Shown here: positions 33,417-42,812 of the stretch, piece after piece | How positions within the stretch are numbered: the stretch's first letter is position 1 | How the letters are laid out: each line of letters starts with the position of its first letter | DNA from: Acanthopleuribacter pedis | GTDB taxonomy: Bacteria > Acidobacteriota > Holophagae > Acanthopleuribacterales > Acanthopleuribacteraceae | Reading direction: 5' to 3' | Length of the DNA: 64,000 nucleotides | NCBI RefSeq assembly: GCF_017377855.1 | Contig: NZ_JAFREP010000040.1 | Coordinates: 25,283 to 89,282 of the forward strand | The notes under the pieces: generated by a model | What the model was told of the DNA's origin: nothing | What the model saw: the letters and a program-made list of their open reading frames with translations, nothing else | Database searches by the model: none | Program-made: the position numbers and the translations under genes

Positions 33417-34487
33417 TTAGGTGGGCGAGAACATGCCGGGCGTCGCCGCCGTCGAGGGGGCGGCCTGACCGGGCGCGGGAAAATTCATCCCCTGGAACTG
33501 GGTGGCGACATCCAGGGAGCGGCCGGCCGAAGCTTTGCTGTGATCGTAAATCCACTTGAATAAATGGTCCGACAGGTCCTCGAGCAACTTTTTGCCGAGC
33601 TTGGCGTTGGGCACCGCGTGGCGGCGCTGCTCCGCTTTTTTGATGGCCTTGCGTGCCGCCGCCTCAAAATGGCCGATAATTTTGGTCAACTTGGACTCAA
33701 CCGCCCGATTGTAAACAGGGTGGTTGGTGGTGGCCGGGCTCACCATAAAGGTGTCTTGGTGCTTGAGTTGCAAGTGGCGCAAGATGCCGATGTATTTGGC
33801 GACGTGAAGATCTTGCGGCATCAACAGCAAGTTGTTGTGGTGGTTCACATTGTATTTCACGTTTAACAAACCGCGTTGAATAATAAGCGCGTGCTCGCTG
33901 CCGACAATGGCACTTTTGAGGGAACCCTTGGGCAAGATGTGGTGGGCATTGTTCCAATATGGCCAGGTCTCGGTAATAAAGTTCATTCCCTGGGGAATGG
34001 CCGGCAAATCCATGACATTTTTGTAATCACCCCGCCGCGGTCCGTCGATATGCCAGTCGCCGGCCTTTTGGGGAAAGGTCACGTGGGTGCCGTAATCAGA
34101 ATTGGGCGTTTTCAATTTGTCGCGGCCGTTTTTCTGCTTAACCGAGCCGTCGGCCGCAAGGTCTAGTTCGGTCGAGGTACGCGCCACGCCGAAACTAAGC
34201 GGGTATTCATGCAATAACTCTTTCGTTTGAGCGGTCTTATGCCCACTCCGAAGCCGGTGCATCGATTGGTAGCGGTAGTTACAGGTGCTCTCTTTGCGCG
34301 AGTCATAGGTTTTGGTTTTAACCCCGTTCCGGGTTTGGTTCTTCCAAACTTGATACTCGTGACCGGTGAGGCAGGCGCCCCCCTCGGTTTGATTCAACTG
34401 ACGCGCTTCCTCGTGCAAATCTTTGGCTTCGGCGTTAAGGACAACGTGTCCCTCTTCTTTCGCCTGCTGGCTGTCGGTTTTTGCCAT
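33417..34487 (-). CDS. AHH-type HNH/Endo VII nuclease toxin
   Basis: The 356-residue protein has no signal peptide. The nuclease core is NNAHHILPKGSL (AHH at 181-183), followed by YNVNHHNNLLLMP (Asn/His cluster 213-219) and NHPVYN at ~255. These are the AHH (PF14412-like) positions. The N-terminal ~140 residues contain a possible CLTGHEYQVWKNQ...CNYRYQ segment of unknown role that may dock to a carrier. It ends in a Pro/Ala/Thr-rich tail. The start ATG at 34487 follows TTGGAG; 22 extra residues upstream lack support. It is the first gene of the cluster with the Imm11-like gene next, as expected for toxin and immunity. Confidence 0.8.
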   Translation of the reverse strand: MAKTDSQQAKEEGHVVLNAEAKDLHEEARQLNQTEGGACLTGHEYQVWKNQTRNGVKTKTYDSRKESTCNYRYQSMHRLRSGHKTAQTKELLHEYPLSFGVARTSTELDLAADGSVKQKNGRDKLKTPNSDYGTHVTFPQKAGDWHIDGPRRGDYKNVMDLPAIPQGMNFITETWPYWNNAHHILPKGSLKSAIVGSEHALIIQRGLLNVKYNVNHHNNLLLMPQDLHVAKYIGILRHLQLKHQDTFMVSPATTNHPVYNRAVESKLTKIIGHFEAAARKAIKKAEQRRHAVPNAKLGKKLLEDLSDHLFKWIYDHSKASAGRSLDVATQFQGMNFPAPGQAAPSTAATPGMFSPT

Positions 34488-34762
34488 ATGCTTACTCCAA
34501 AAAAACAGGTTCGACCAGAAACGCGGCGTTCTTATAAATGATGGCGGTTTCAAAATGCCGAACGGTTCGTATCCACGCCACCTAAATCACCTCCATAAGC
34601 GATGTGATCGGTAACGCGGATGATATAAAAATTAGATGGGACAACGCCTCAACGCGGAATCGGCTTATTTTATAACGTCGTCCGAGGGAATGGATATGAT
34701 TTTCCGCACGGTGTAGTGTCCCTCTTGGTTTACCAAACAAACGCGGAAACATGTTTACCCGT

Positions 34763-37700
34763 CTACAGATCAAGTTGGTCCCTGGCGAGGGAACTGTCAA
34801 GCACTATTTCGCCGCGTGCCACGCAGCCAGGTAAGTCATCACGCACCCGTTTGAACAAATCGCCGTCGTGCGGACCTTCCCCCGCGCGCATGCCCAACCA
34901 GCCGTTGCGGCCGGAACGTTTCACCACGTACAGCGCTTGGTCGGCAAGGTCGATCACCTGCTCCCACTTCAAACTACCCGGTGCCTCGGGTAGGAAGGGA
35001 ACACAAGCGAAGCCAATGGAACAGGTGCGATGAATGGTCTGACCGTCGCCTAAATCAAAGTGATGGGCGGCCACCGCGGAACGAATGCGCTCGGCCACGT
35101 CGGTGGCGAACCGTCGATGGGTAAAGCGGCTTACCACCAAAAATTCCTCGCCGCCCCAGCGCACAATCACATCCGAACCGCGACACACGTCCTTGAGCAC
35201 CTCGGCAAATTGCCACAGCACCTTATCGCCGGCGGCGTGGCCGTGGTTGTCGTTCACCGCTTTAAAATGATCCAAATCAAGCAGCAGGAAAATCAAATCC
35301 TTGTCGTCGCCACCGACCGGCTCGGGGCCGTCGGCGTAATCGCGCAACACCTTGTGGACGTCGCGGTAAATGTATTTCACCAAGAACCGGCGGTTGCGCA
35401 GCCCGGTCAGGGGATCGGTCAGGCTCACGTCTTCCAGCTTGGCGTAGGCCTCTTCCAACTCGTTGTTTTTCTGTTCCAACTCTTCCGACTTGGCGACAAT
35501 GGCTTCGTTTTTGTTGCGTAACTCGGCCAGCACCCGCGCCTTGGAAATGGCGGCAAGGGCGTGTTCACGGAAACGATTCAAGCGTTTGGCCGCGGCACGG
35601 TCAAAGGCGTTCTCCTGCTGCGCATTCACCAAAATGAGCACGCCCTCGAGTTTGTGACTCGCCGGCACGGTCATCACCAGCATGGAACGCGGCGGGATGA
35701 ATTCGCGCAAGATCTGAACCACCTTGAGCCGGTCGCAATCGGTCACGGGGAAAATACCGTCACTAACCGCGTCCAAGGGCCGTAAATCGTGATCCACCAA
35801 AGCGTCACGGGACAGCGAATGCCGTTGCAACGGCGCCAGGGGGTACCCCGTCGCCGCCGCAAATTGGTACAGGTTCAATCCCGGTTCCCACATCAAAAAT
35901 ACCGCGTGCTCCGCCTCGGCGAGGAGTTGCAGCGATTGGTTGAGCAGGGTTTCCAAGACCTGCCCCATTTCCATCTCGCGGTTCACGGCTTGGACAATGT
36001 CGTCCAAGGATTCCAGTTCCGTATTGCGGAACGCCAGCTCGCGGGTACGCTCCTTGACCATTTGCTCCAAGTTGCGGTGGATGTCCAGGAGACGGGTGTG
36101 GGTATTAATGCGGCTGACCAACTCATCTTTGGACACGGGTTTGGTGATGTAGTCGTTGCCACCGGATTCAAACCCGGCCACGACGTCCGAAATTTGGTGT
36201 TTGGCGGCCAGAAAAATAACGGGCAAGTCTTGAACCGCATAGCGTTTGCGAATACGGCGACAGACCTCGTACCCCGAGATGCGCGGCATCACCACGTCCA
36301 GCAGCACCAAATCAAAGCGGCGCCCCTGTTCAATGGCGCGCAACACCTCACGACCGGTCGCCATTTCCGTCACGCGGTAACCCATCACGGCCAGGTGGTT
36401 CGCCATGACCTGACGGTTCAGCGTTTCATCCTCGACAATCAGAATGTGGAATCGCTGATTGGCCTCCGCGCCCTGGGCGACCGGGGCATCACGCAACGGG
36501 TGATCGGGTACCGGCATGACCGCCCCGGCCGCGGTGTCGCCGTCCCCTTCGTTTTCAGGGAAAAACCCGGTGCCAGCCTCGCCCACGGGCAGGGTAAACA
36601 CCACGCGGGTGCCCTCCCCTTCCGACGATTTCACGGTCACCGCACCGCCGTGTATTTCAATCAATTGTTTGGTGATCGATAATCCCAAGCTCCCACCGTA
36701 ACGCACGCGCCGCCCCGGCAGCGTTGAATGTTCGATGGTGTCGAAAATGGTTTCAATTCGAGCCTGACTCATGCCCAGCCCGGTATCCTCCACATAAATT
36801 TCAATCTTGCCCGCCATTTTGCGCGCACCGACGCGGACCTCGCCGCTTTCGGTAAACTTGAGGCCGTTGCCGACCAAGTTAATCAGAATTTGTTGCAATC
36901 GGTTTTCGTCGGCGCGCACGGGCGGCAGGTTGGGGCTGACCTCGTTCACCAGTTTCACATTTTTCCCCCCGACCAAGGGATGCATCAAGGTCATCACCAC
37001 ATCGGTCGCCGCGCGCAGGTCAAGGCTCCGTGGGTTGAGCTCCAGGCTGTTGTTTTTGATGCGGGCGAAATCCATGATATCGCTGACCAAACTCACCAGG
37101 CGCCGCCCACTGGAACGCACCATTTTTAGATCGGCACGGGCTTTGTCACTGAGCGGACCGGCCACGCCGTCGAGCAATGACTCGACAATGCCGATCATGC
37201 CGTTGAGCGGGGTGCGCAATTCGTGAGAGGTCCCGGCCAGGAATTCGTCCTTAAGGTGATCCAACTGCACCAGACTTTGGTTGACTTCTTGCGCCCTCTC
37301 CAACTTCTGCTTTTGCAAATGCCACAATCCGGTTAACAGCAACAAAGCCAGCCCCGAATACCCAGCAAAGGCCAGGGGTGAGCGCCACCAAGGCGTCAGC
37401 ACCACCAGACGAAAGGCGGCCCCGTTTTCGTTCCAAATGCCGTCGTCGTTACAGGCTTTGACCCGAAAGGTATAAGCGCCCGGTCTTAGGTTGGTGTAGG
37501 TCGCCTCGGTACGGGCGCCGACCTCCACCCAATCATCGTCAAAAGGATCCAGGCGATAGGCATAACGGTTTTTGTTGGGGGCGGCGTAATCCAAGGCAAT
37601 GTATTTAAACAACACCACGTTTTCACCCGGGCGAACCTCGGCAACGCTGTCCGGCTCCAAGTAAGGGGTACTCGGTTGCTGATCGAAATCGCTGCGAAAA

Positions 37701-39880
37701 TAGGTGATGTGGACGGGGGGTTCGTGACGGTTGTTGTGCACCTTCTCGGGCAGGAAGCGGTTCAGGCCGCGGTTTCCGCCAAAATAGAGCCATCCGTCGG
37801 CGGAAACAGCGGTCGCCCGCGGCAGAAAGCCAAAACCCTGTAAGCCATCCTTGGGCGCGTAGTTACGAAACGTTTTTTCGACCGGATCAAAACGACACAA
37901 ACCACGGTCGGTACTAATCCAGAGATACCCCTGATCGTCGCCCTCAATCCCGAAAATCGTATCGTTGGGCAAACCGTGTTTAATTTGATACGTCTCGAAT
38001 CGGGCCCGGATTGGATCGGCCTGAATGTCGCGCAACACGGTCAAGCCACCGTCATAGGTGCCGATCCACAGTTGTTGCGCCTCATCCAAATAAAGCGACA
38101 CCACACGGTTACTGGGGAACCCACCTTGATTCACATCCCCTTTGTAGTAACCGGTAAAACGGCCGGTGGCGGGATCAAACCGTTTCAAACCGTCCTCGTA
38201 GGTCCCGACCCACACCACCCCGGCAGGTTCCACGGCGAGGGCGTTGAGGCGTTGTTGCTCCTGGCTGGGCACCAAATCCAAGGGATACCAACGATCGAAC
38301 CGAGTACGGTCGGGACCCAACCGATTTAAACCCCGGTCGGTGGAAATCCAGATATTGCCGTCGCCATCCTCGGCCAAAGCAAGAACGGTGTTGTTGCTGA
38401 GAGAGTGGGGATCGTCGGGCCGGTGTTGAAAACGCGTGAAACGACCGGTTTCCGCATCAAAGCGGTTGAGACCGCCCTCCCAGGTTCCGGCCCAAAGGTC
38501 GCCGTCCCGGGTACGCAACAAACACAAGACGCGGTTATGGCTGAGAGAATTGGGATCCGCGGGATCATGGACAAAAATTTCTTGGAAGGCGCGGTCGGTC
38601 TGATAACGAATCAGGCCCTTGGTGGTCCCCAACCAAAAGCGATCTTCGTCGTCGGGAATGACCGCGGTAATGCGGTTCAACGCCGGATCGACCGTGTTCA
38701 TTACCGACACGCGGTAGAGTTCAAACTTCAGCGAACTCAAGTTAATGCGGTTAATCCCGCCGGCCCGCGTCCCAATCCACAAGTTCCCAGCGCGATCCTG
38801 GAAGATGGCGCGAATGTCGTCTTGGGTCAGGCTGCCGGGATCCAGGGGACGGTAGTGGAAACGGCGAACCTCATAGGCGGGTTTTTGCACCTTGGCGCCG
38901 TCGGCACGGGGCGCGGGCACACCACGTTGTAGGCGGAACAAACCACTGTTCATGGTACCAATCCAGACCACGTTCTGCTGGTCTTGATAGATGGTATTGA
39001 TCACATCATTGTTCAGCAAATCGGAGGCGGCGGCCCCCCAAAGTTGCGGCTGGACCAAGCGATTGGTTTCGTGATTGAGCAACATCAGCCCGGATTCGGT
39101 TCCAATCCACAGGGTATTTTGATGGTCGTGAATCAGGGCACGCACCTGTTGGTGAGGCAGCCTTAGCGGACCGATCTGTTCCGGGCCGGGGCAATGAACG
39201 GTGCCGCCCGGTTCGATGAAACACAAACCCCGCTGAGTACCGACCCAAATACGGCCGGCACGATCTTCACTCAGGGTCCAAATGCGGGTACCCGGCAATC
39301 CTAAACGTCCCTGATCAATGCGGGTAAACGATTGATTGGACGCATCGTAGAGGTTGAGACCTGCCCTGCTGGTGCCGATCCAAAGGCGGCCGCGGCGGTC
39401 CATTAACAAAGCCTGTACCTCATTGTGGCTCAAGCTGGTGGGATCAAGTGGATCGTGAGCGAAGTGCTGGAAGGTAAATGTATCGGGATCAAAGAGTTCG
39501 AGGCCGCCTCCCCAGGTACCCAGCCACAATTTTCCATCGGGGCGCATCACCATGCTGCTAATCCCCTTGGCGCTGAGAGAGTAGGGATCGACACTGTCGT
39601 GTACAAAACTTTGGAAGGTCAGGCCGTCGTAGCGGTTAAGCCCGTTTTGGGTCGCAAACCACATAAAGCCGTGTCGATCTTGCACGACCTCGTACACGGT
39701 GGCGTGGGACAAACCGTCTTCAATGGTTAAGGATTTGACGGGATAAATCTGGGCGAACGTCGTGGTCGGCCACCACAGCAGCAACAGCGCCCAAAAGAAG
39801 CAGCGGCCGCACGTTGGAAAACCGTCCGCCGGGCCGCCCTTACGGCGTCGAAAATCGCCTAATTGATCCTTCATCCCCAT
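34763..39880 (-). CDS. Propeller-type hybrid sensor kinase with GGDEF output
   Basis: The ~1705-residue protein has a signal peptide, then two-component-propeller repeats of the type DRHGFMWFATQNGLNRYDG / DRRGRLWIGTSRAGLNLYD (residues ~45-740). A Y_Y_Y domain, one transmembrane helix (~845-865), HisKA with TSHELRTPLNGMIG, HATPase, and a receiver (FDLVLLDVVMP) follow. A GAF-like region, a coiled coil and a C-terminal GGDEF domain with GGEEF and an RGSD I-site five residues upstream complete it. It probably senses a periplasmic ligand and makes c-di-GMP. The start is uncertain: ATG 39880, or TTG 39892 with GGAGAG upstream, or ATG 39874. It lies 53 bp after the TrpF-like stop. Confidence 0.9.
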   Translation of the reverse strand: MGMKDQLGDFRRRKGGPADGFPTCGRCFFWALLLLWWPTTTFAQIYPVKSLTIEDGLSHATVYEVVQDRHGFMWFATQNGLNRYDGLTFQSFVHDSVDPYSLSAKGISSMVMRPDGKLWLGTWGGGLELFDPDTFTFQHFAHDPLDPTSLSHNEVQALLMDRRGRLWIGTSRAGLNLYDASNQSFTRIDQGRLGLPGTRIWTLSEDRAGRIWVGTQRGLCFIEPGGTVHCPGPEQIGPLRLPHQQVRALIHDHQNTLWIGTESGLMLLNHETNRLVQPQLWGAAASDLLNNDVINTIYQDQQNVVWIGTMNSGLFRLQRGVPAPRADGAKVQKPAYEVRRFHYRPLDPGSLTQDDIRAIFQDRAGNLWIGTRAGGINRINLSSLKFELYRVSVMNTVDPALNRITAVIPDDEDRFWLGTTKGLIRYQTDRAFQEIFVHDPADPNSLSHNRVLCLLRTRDGDLWAGTWEGGLNRFDAETGRFTRFQHRPDDPHSLSNNTVLALAEDGDGNIWISTDRGLNRLGPDRTRFDRWYPLDLVPSQEQQRLNALAVEPAGVVWVGTYEDGLKRFDPATGRFTGYYKGDVNQGGFPSNRVVSLYLDEAQQLWIGTYDGGLTVLRDIQADPIRARFETYQIKHGLPNDTIFGIEGDDQGYLWISTDRGLCRFDPVEKTFRNYAPKDGLQGFGFLPRATAVSADGWLYFGGNRGLNRFLPEKVHNNRHEPPVHITYFRSDFDQQPSTPYLEPDSVAEVRPGENVVLFKYIALDYAAPNKNRYAYRLDPFDDDWVEVGARTEATYTNLRPGAYTFRVKACNDDGIWNENGAAFRLVVLTPWWRSPLAFAGYSGLALLLLTGLWHLQKQKLERAQEVNQSLVQLDHLKDEFLAGTSHELRTPLNGMIGIVESLLDGVAGPLSDKARADLKMVRSSGRRLVSLVSDIMDFARIKNNSLELNPRSLDLRAATDVVMTLMHPLVGGKNVKLVNEVSPNLPPVRADENRLQQILINLVGNGLKFTESGEVRVGARKMAGKIEIYVEDTGLGMSQARIETIFDTIEHSTLPGRRVRYGGSLGLSITKQLIEIHGGAVTVKSSEGEGTRVVFTLPVGEAGTGFFPENEGDGDTAAGAVMPVPDHPLRDAPVAQGAEANQRFHILIVEDETLNRQVMANHLAVMGYRVTEMATGREVLRAIEQGRRFDLVLLDVVMPRISGYEVCRRIRKRYAVQDLPVIFLAAKHQISDVVAGFESGGNDYITKPVSKDELVSRINTHTRLLDIHRNLEQMVKERTRELAFRNTELESLDDIVQAVNREMEMGQVLETLLNQSLQLLAEAEHAVFLMWEPGLNLYQFAAATGYPLAPLQRHSLSRDALVDHDLRPLDAVSDGIFPVTDCDRLKVVQILREFIPPRSMLVMTVPASHKLEGVLILVNAQQENAFDRAAAKRLNRFREHALAAISKARVLAELRNKNEAIVAKSEELEQKNNELEEAYAKLEDVSLTDPLTGLRNRRFLVKYIYRDVHKVLRDYADGPEPVGGDDKDLIFLLLDLDHFKAVNDNHGHAAGDKVLWQFAEVLKDVCRGSDVIVRWGGEEFLVVSRFTHRRFATDVAERIRSAVAAHHFDLGDGQTIHRTCSIGFACVPFLPEAPGSLKWEQVIDLADQALYVVKRSGRNGWLGMRAGEGPHDGDLFKRVRDDLPGCVARGEIVLDSSLARDQLDL

Positions 39881-39933
39881 TGATTCCAGCAAGTAAGGAC
39901 TCTCTCCATCAGGGTCTCATTGATCCATCCCCG

Positions 39934-40608
39934 TTAGGGGGCGTCACGCAAAGCTTGGTAAGCACGCCGCGCGGCACCCAAAAACCGGGTCACTTTATCC
40001 ATAGCTTTCCGCCCATCAGCCGCTTCGACCCCGGTATGGACGTCGACTCCGGCCGGGCGCACCTGCCGAATTGCCTCGGCAACATTGGCCGGATGAAGGC
40101 CGCCCGCCAAAATCACCGGTTTCGGCGAAGCCGTTACCAGCGTACGGCTGACCCCCCAATCGTGGGTTTTCCCGGTGGCGCCGCTTGCGCCACTGGCCGC
40201 ATCATAGGTATCGGTTATAAACGCATCGACCCAAAGGGCACATTCCTGAACTTGTTGAAGCAATTCCGACACATTGTCACGCCGAATCACCAAACTTTTG
40301 ATGATGAAGAGGTTGGGGCGCGCCTCGCGCAGGCGCTGTAACTGGATGGGCTGGATGGGGCCGTGCAGTTGGACGGCGTCCGCGCCCAGTTCATCCAGGA
40401 AGGCGAGGATCGCTTCCGCTTGGTCCAGATAGGTAATCACCACCCCGTGAACCCCGGCGGGTAAACCGGCAATCATTCGGGCGGCTTCCGCCTCGCTGCA
40501 ATCGGGTTGATGCACCGCCAAACGCAGCGGGAAACCAAGATAAGTAACGCCGGCGGCCACCAAGGCGGCGGCTTCAGACGCGTCAATCACCCCGGCAATT
40601 TGAATCAT
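39934..40608 (-). CDS. TrpF-like (phosphoribosylanthranilate isomerase) protein lacking catalytic Cys
   Basis: The 224-residue barrel protein has the TrpF markers QLHG (80-83), the catalytic-type Asp in FITDTYDA (Asp133) and GATGKTHDW (143-151), plus VILAGGLHPANVAEAI and GVDVHTGVEA. The N-terminal KICG motif, whose Cys is the general base, is here QIAG (Ala5). The reaction, isomerisation of PRA to CdRP in tryptophan synthesis, would therefore be impaired or changed. ATG at 40608 follows GAGGGG. No other trp gene is nearby; the next gene downstream is the giant sensor. Confidence 0.8.
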   Translation of the reverse strand: MIQIAGVIDASEAAALVAAGVTYLGFPLRLAVHQPDCSEAEAARMIAGLPAGVHGVVITYLDQAEAILAFLDELGADAVQLHGPIQPIQLQRLREARPNLFIIKSLVIRRDNVSELLQQVQECALWVDAFITDTYDAASGASGATGKTHDWGVSRTLVTASPKPVILAGGLHPANVAEAIRQVRPAGVDVHTGVEAADGRKAMDKVTRFLGAARRAYQALRDAP

Positions 40609-41426
40609 CGGCGGCCCCTCGGGCCAAAATGGACCGTGCATGCTTCCCACTCCCCTGATCGATGTTTCACTCATAAAATCAAAACCGGCCGTGGATGGCA
40701 AGGAACGAAGTGCCGGCCAATCCGGTATTCACATCGAGGATAGGCGATTGGGTGGGGTCTCCCTTTTTGGCTGGGTTTCGCCGCGGATGTGGCCGTTGCT
40801 TTGCATTTTTTCTCAGGATTGCCCGATGGGTTGAGGATGGGCGATTTTGCTTTTCTCCCCTTTTTTGAAGGGGTTACGCTGTTGATGAACCCGTTGCTTC
40901 GTTCGTCTGGGTCGGGATGGCGCTTGGGTCGGGTCTCCCTTTTTGGCTGGGTTTCGCCGCGAATGTGCCCGCTGTTTTACCGGCCTGGAATGGGGTTAGA
41001 CCCATACCTGCCCTTAGTCAATCGACCCCGCTCAGCCGGTATTCCGAGAGGAACAAACCAACCCGTTCCCCTTTCCAAAGCGCGCCCGACCATGGCCGTG
41101 GAAAACCGCCTCATCGCAACCCCTTCATCAACGGCGCGATCCCGCAACGACGAGCAGGTCCTCTACGCCGCCGATCCTCATTCCATCCTTGTATCCTGAG
41201 AAATAAACGAATTCCAACAACCCGCCTCGACAAGCAGGTTCTCGACATGCTGCCGATCCTCATTCCATCTTTTAACCCTGAGAAATCATCGAATTCCAAC
41301 ACCGGGACCACCCATACAGATCCCCCTTCCATCCACCCGAAACCAACAACCATCAACGCTTCCTCGTTTACAGGGCGGGATTGACAAGATAGGCTACGGA
41401 CGAACCTATCCCTGATCGGAGAAACC
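40609..41426. repeat. Intergenic region with degenerate direct repeats
   Basis: No gene is supported. A 31-bp exact direct repeat (40755-40785 and 40931-40961, starting GGGTCTCCCTTTTTGG) lies 176 bp apart. A ~70-bp imperfect repeat occurs at 41149-41218 and 41229-41300, ending GAATTCCAAC. The 12-mer AGGATGGGCGAT at 40834-40845 is shared with the region near 58.9 kb. The trpF promoter should be here. Confidence 0.6.
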
Positions 41427-42806
41427 ATGGCCGAACACAAACCCAGCATTGAACACCCTTATTACCGCGCATTTTTGTTCGGTCACTTTATGTTCCTCGT
41501 GGCGGTGTTTTTGGTGTTGTCCGCCTTTTTGCCGATTGAGCCACCCGATCAACCGCCGGCACCGGAAACCTTCAAACCCGGCATAAGCTTTGACCTCACC
41601 GCCCGGTACGTGCTCGGCGTCGGTTCCTTCCTCAACACACCCGCATACCAAGTACCGCCGTCCCAACGCGCGGCCTTTACGGCCGATTTTGCCGAAAGCC
41701 TGGAAACAACAGCGCTCACCGCGGGCGAACAAATGGCTGTTGCGGTCGTCTTGGCCGAGTTGGAAGACGCGGACCGCGCCACGGCCTACCTGGAAAACCT
41801 AACGCGCGAAGACTGGAGCGACCAAGCCCAAGAACATTATGCGACCCTTTACCAAATCTACAGCACCCCCACCTGGCTGGGCGATGCGGAGGCGGGCGCG
41901 GCGCTGGCTTCAGCATTCGGGCTCTACGGCACCCTGGCCCAAACCTTTCCCCGCGAAGGGTTGCCGCCCGAGCTCGAGGCCGCGCGGGAAACCGTGCGCA
42001 ACAAAACCCGCCGAACAGCCACCGCATTGATGGTTTGGATGGGGGTTGGGTTGGTTTTGTTTTTCGCGGCCTTCCCGGTCGCGGCGGTCATGGGCCGGCG
42101 TTTCATCAAGGGCGCCTCACGCTGGGGCCAAGCAAGCCTCAACCAAAAACTGCCCGTCCATCGCACCGCCTTTTTGGAGGCGATGTCGGCCTTTATGTGG
42201 TTTTTTATCTTTTTTGCGGTGATGAGCGCCTTTTTGCCCATGATGTTCCAGTGGCTGGCCTTCGCCTTACCCGTCGGGTGGTTGGTGCTGCGCGGTACCG
42301 ACTTGGACCACATTGTGTTCGGCGTCGGCTTACACCGGGGTCGCGGCATTCCACGCGAAATGCTGTCGGGCTTCATCGGTTACTTGGCCGGCATACCGAT
42401 CCTGCTGCTCGGTTTCCTGCTCACCCTCACCCTCATGAACCAAACGGGCAGTCAGGCCGACCACCCGGTTGTAGAACTGTTCGCACAAGGCGGCACCTTC
42501 CAGAAACTCAACCTGTTGGTGATGGCCTGTGTCGCGGCACCCATCTTTGAAGAAATCATTTTCCGAGGCATTTTTTACCATTACCTACGCGGCACCGCGG
42601 CCGCGGCGGGCGCGGCCCTCATCACCGGTTTCTTCTTCGCGATCCTCCATCCCCAGGGCTGGGCGGCGGTGCCGATGCTGACCGCCATCGGGTTTGTGTT
42701 CGCCATGATCCGCGAATGGCGCGGCAGCTTGGTGGCGTCCATGACGGCCCACGCGCTCAACAACCTGATTCCCATCAGCTTGTTGCTCATTTTTTACGGC
42801 GGTTAG
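41427..42806 (+). CDS. CPBP family intramembrane glutamic protease
   Basis: The 459-residue protein has an N-terminal helix (residues ~14-37), a ~150-residue periplasmic-type helical domain, then about eight transmembrane helices. The CPBP/Abi catalytic motifs are complete: EE-x3-R as APIFEEIIFRG (Glu375, Glu376, Arg380), F-x3-H as FFFAILH (His408), and H-x3-N as AHALNN (His442, Asn446). CPBP proteases process prenylated proteins in eukaryotes and act in bacteriocin self-immunity or protein maturation in bacteria. The extra-membrane domain is unusual for the family. GGAG precedes the ATG. Confidence 0.88.
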   Translation: MAEHKPSIEHPYYRAFLFGHFMFLVAVFLVLSAFLPIEPPDQPPAPETFKPGISFDLTARYVLGVGSFLNTPAYQVPPSQRAAFTADFAESLETTALTAGEQMAVAVVLAELEDADRATAYLENLTREDWSDQAQEHYATLYQIYSTPTWLGDAEAGAALASAFGLYGTLAQTFPREGLPPELEAARETVRNKTRRTATALMVWMGVGLVLFFAAFPVAAVMGRRFIKGASRWGQASLNQKLPVHRTAFLEAMSAFMWFFIFFAVMSAFLPMMFQWLAFALPVGWLVLRGTDLDHIVFGVGLHRGRGIPREMLSGFIGYLAGIPILLLGFLLTLTLMNQTGSQADHPVVELFAQGGTFQKLNLLVMACVAAPIFEEIIFRGIFYHYLRGTAAAAGAALITGFFFAILHPQGWAAVPMLTAIGFVFAMIREWRGSLVASMTAHALNNLIPISLLLIFYGG

Positions 42807-42812
42807 CGCGCC

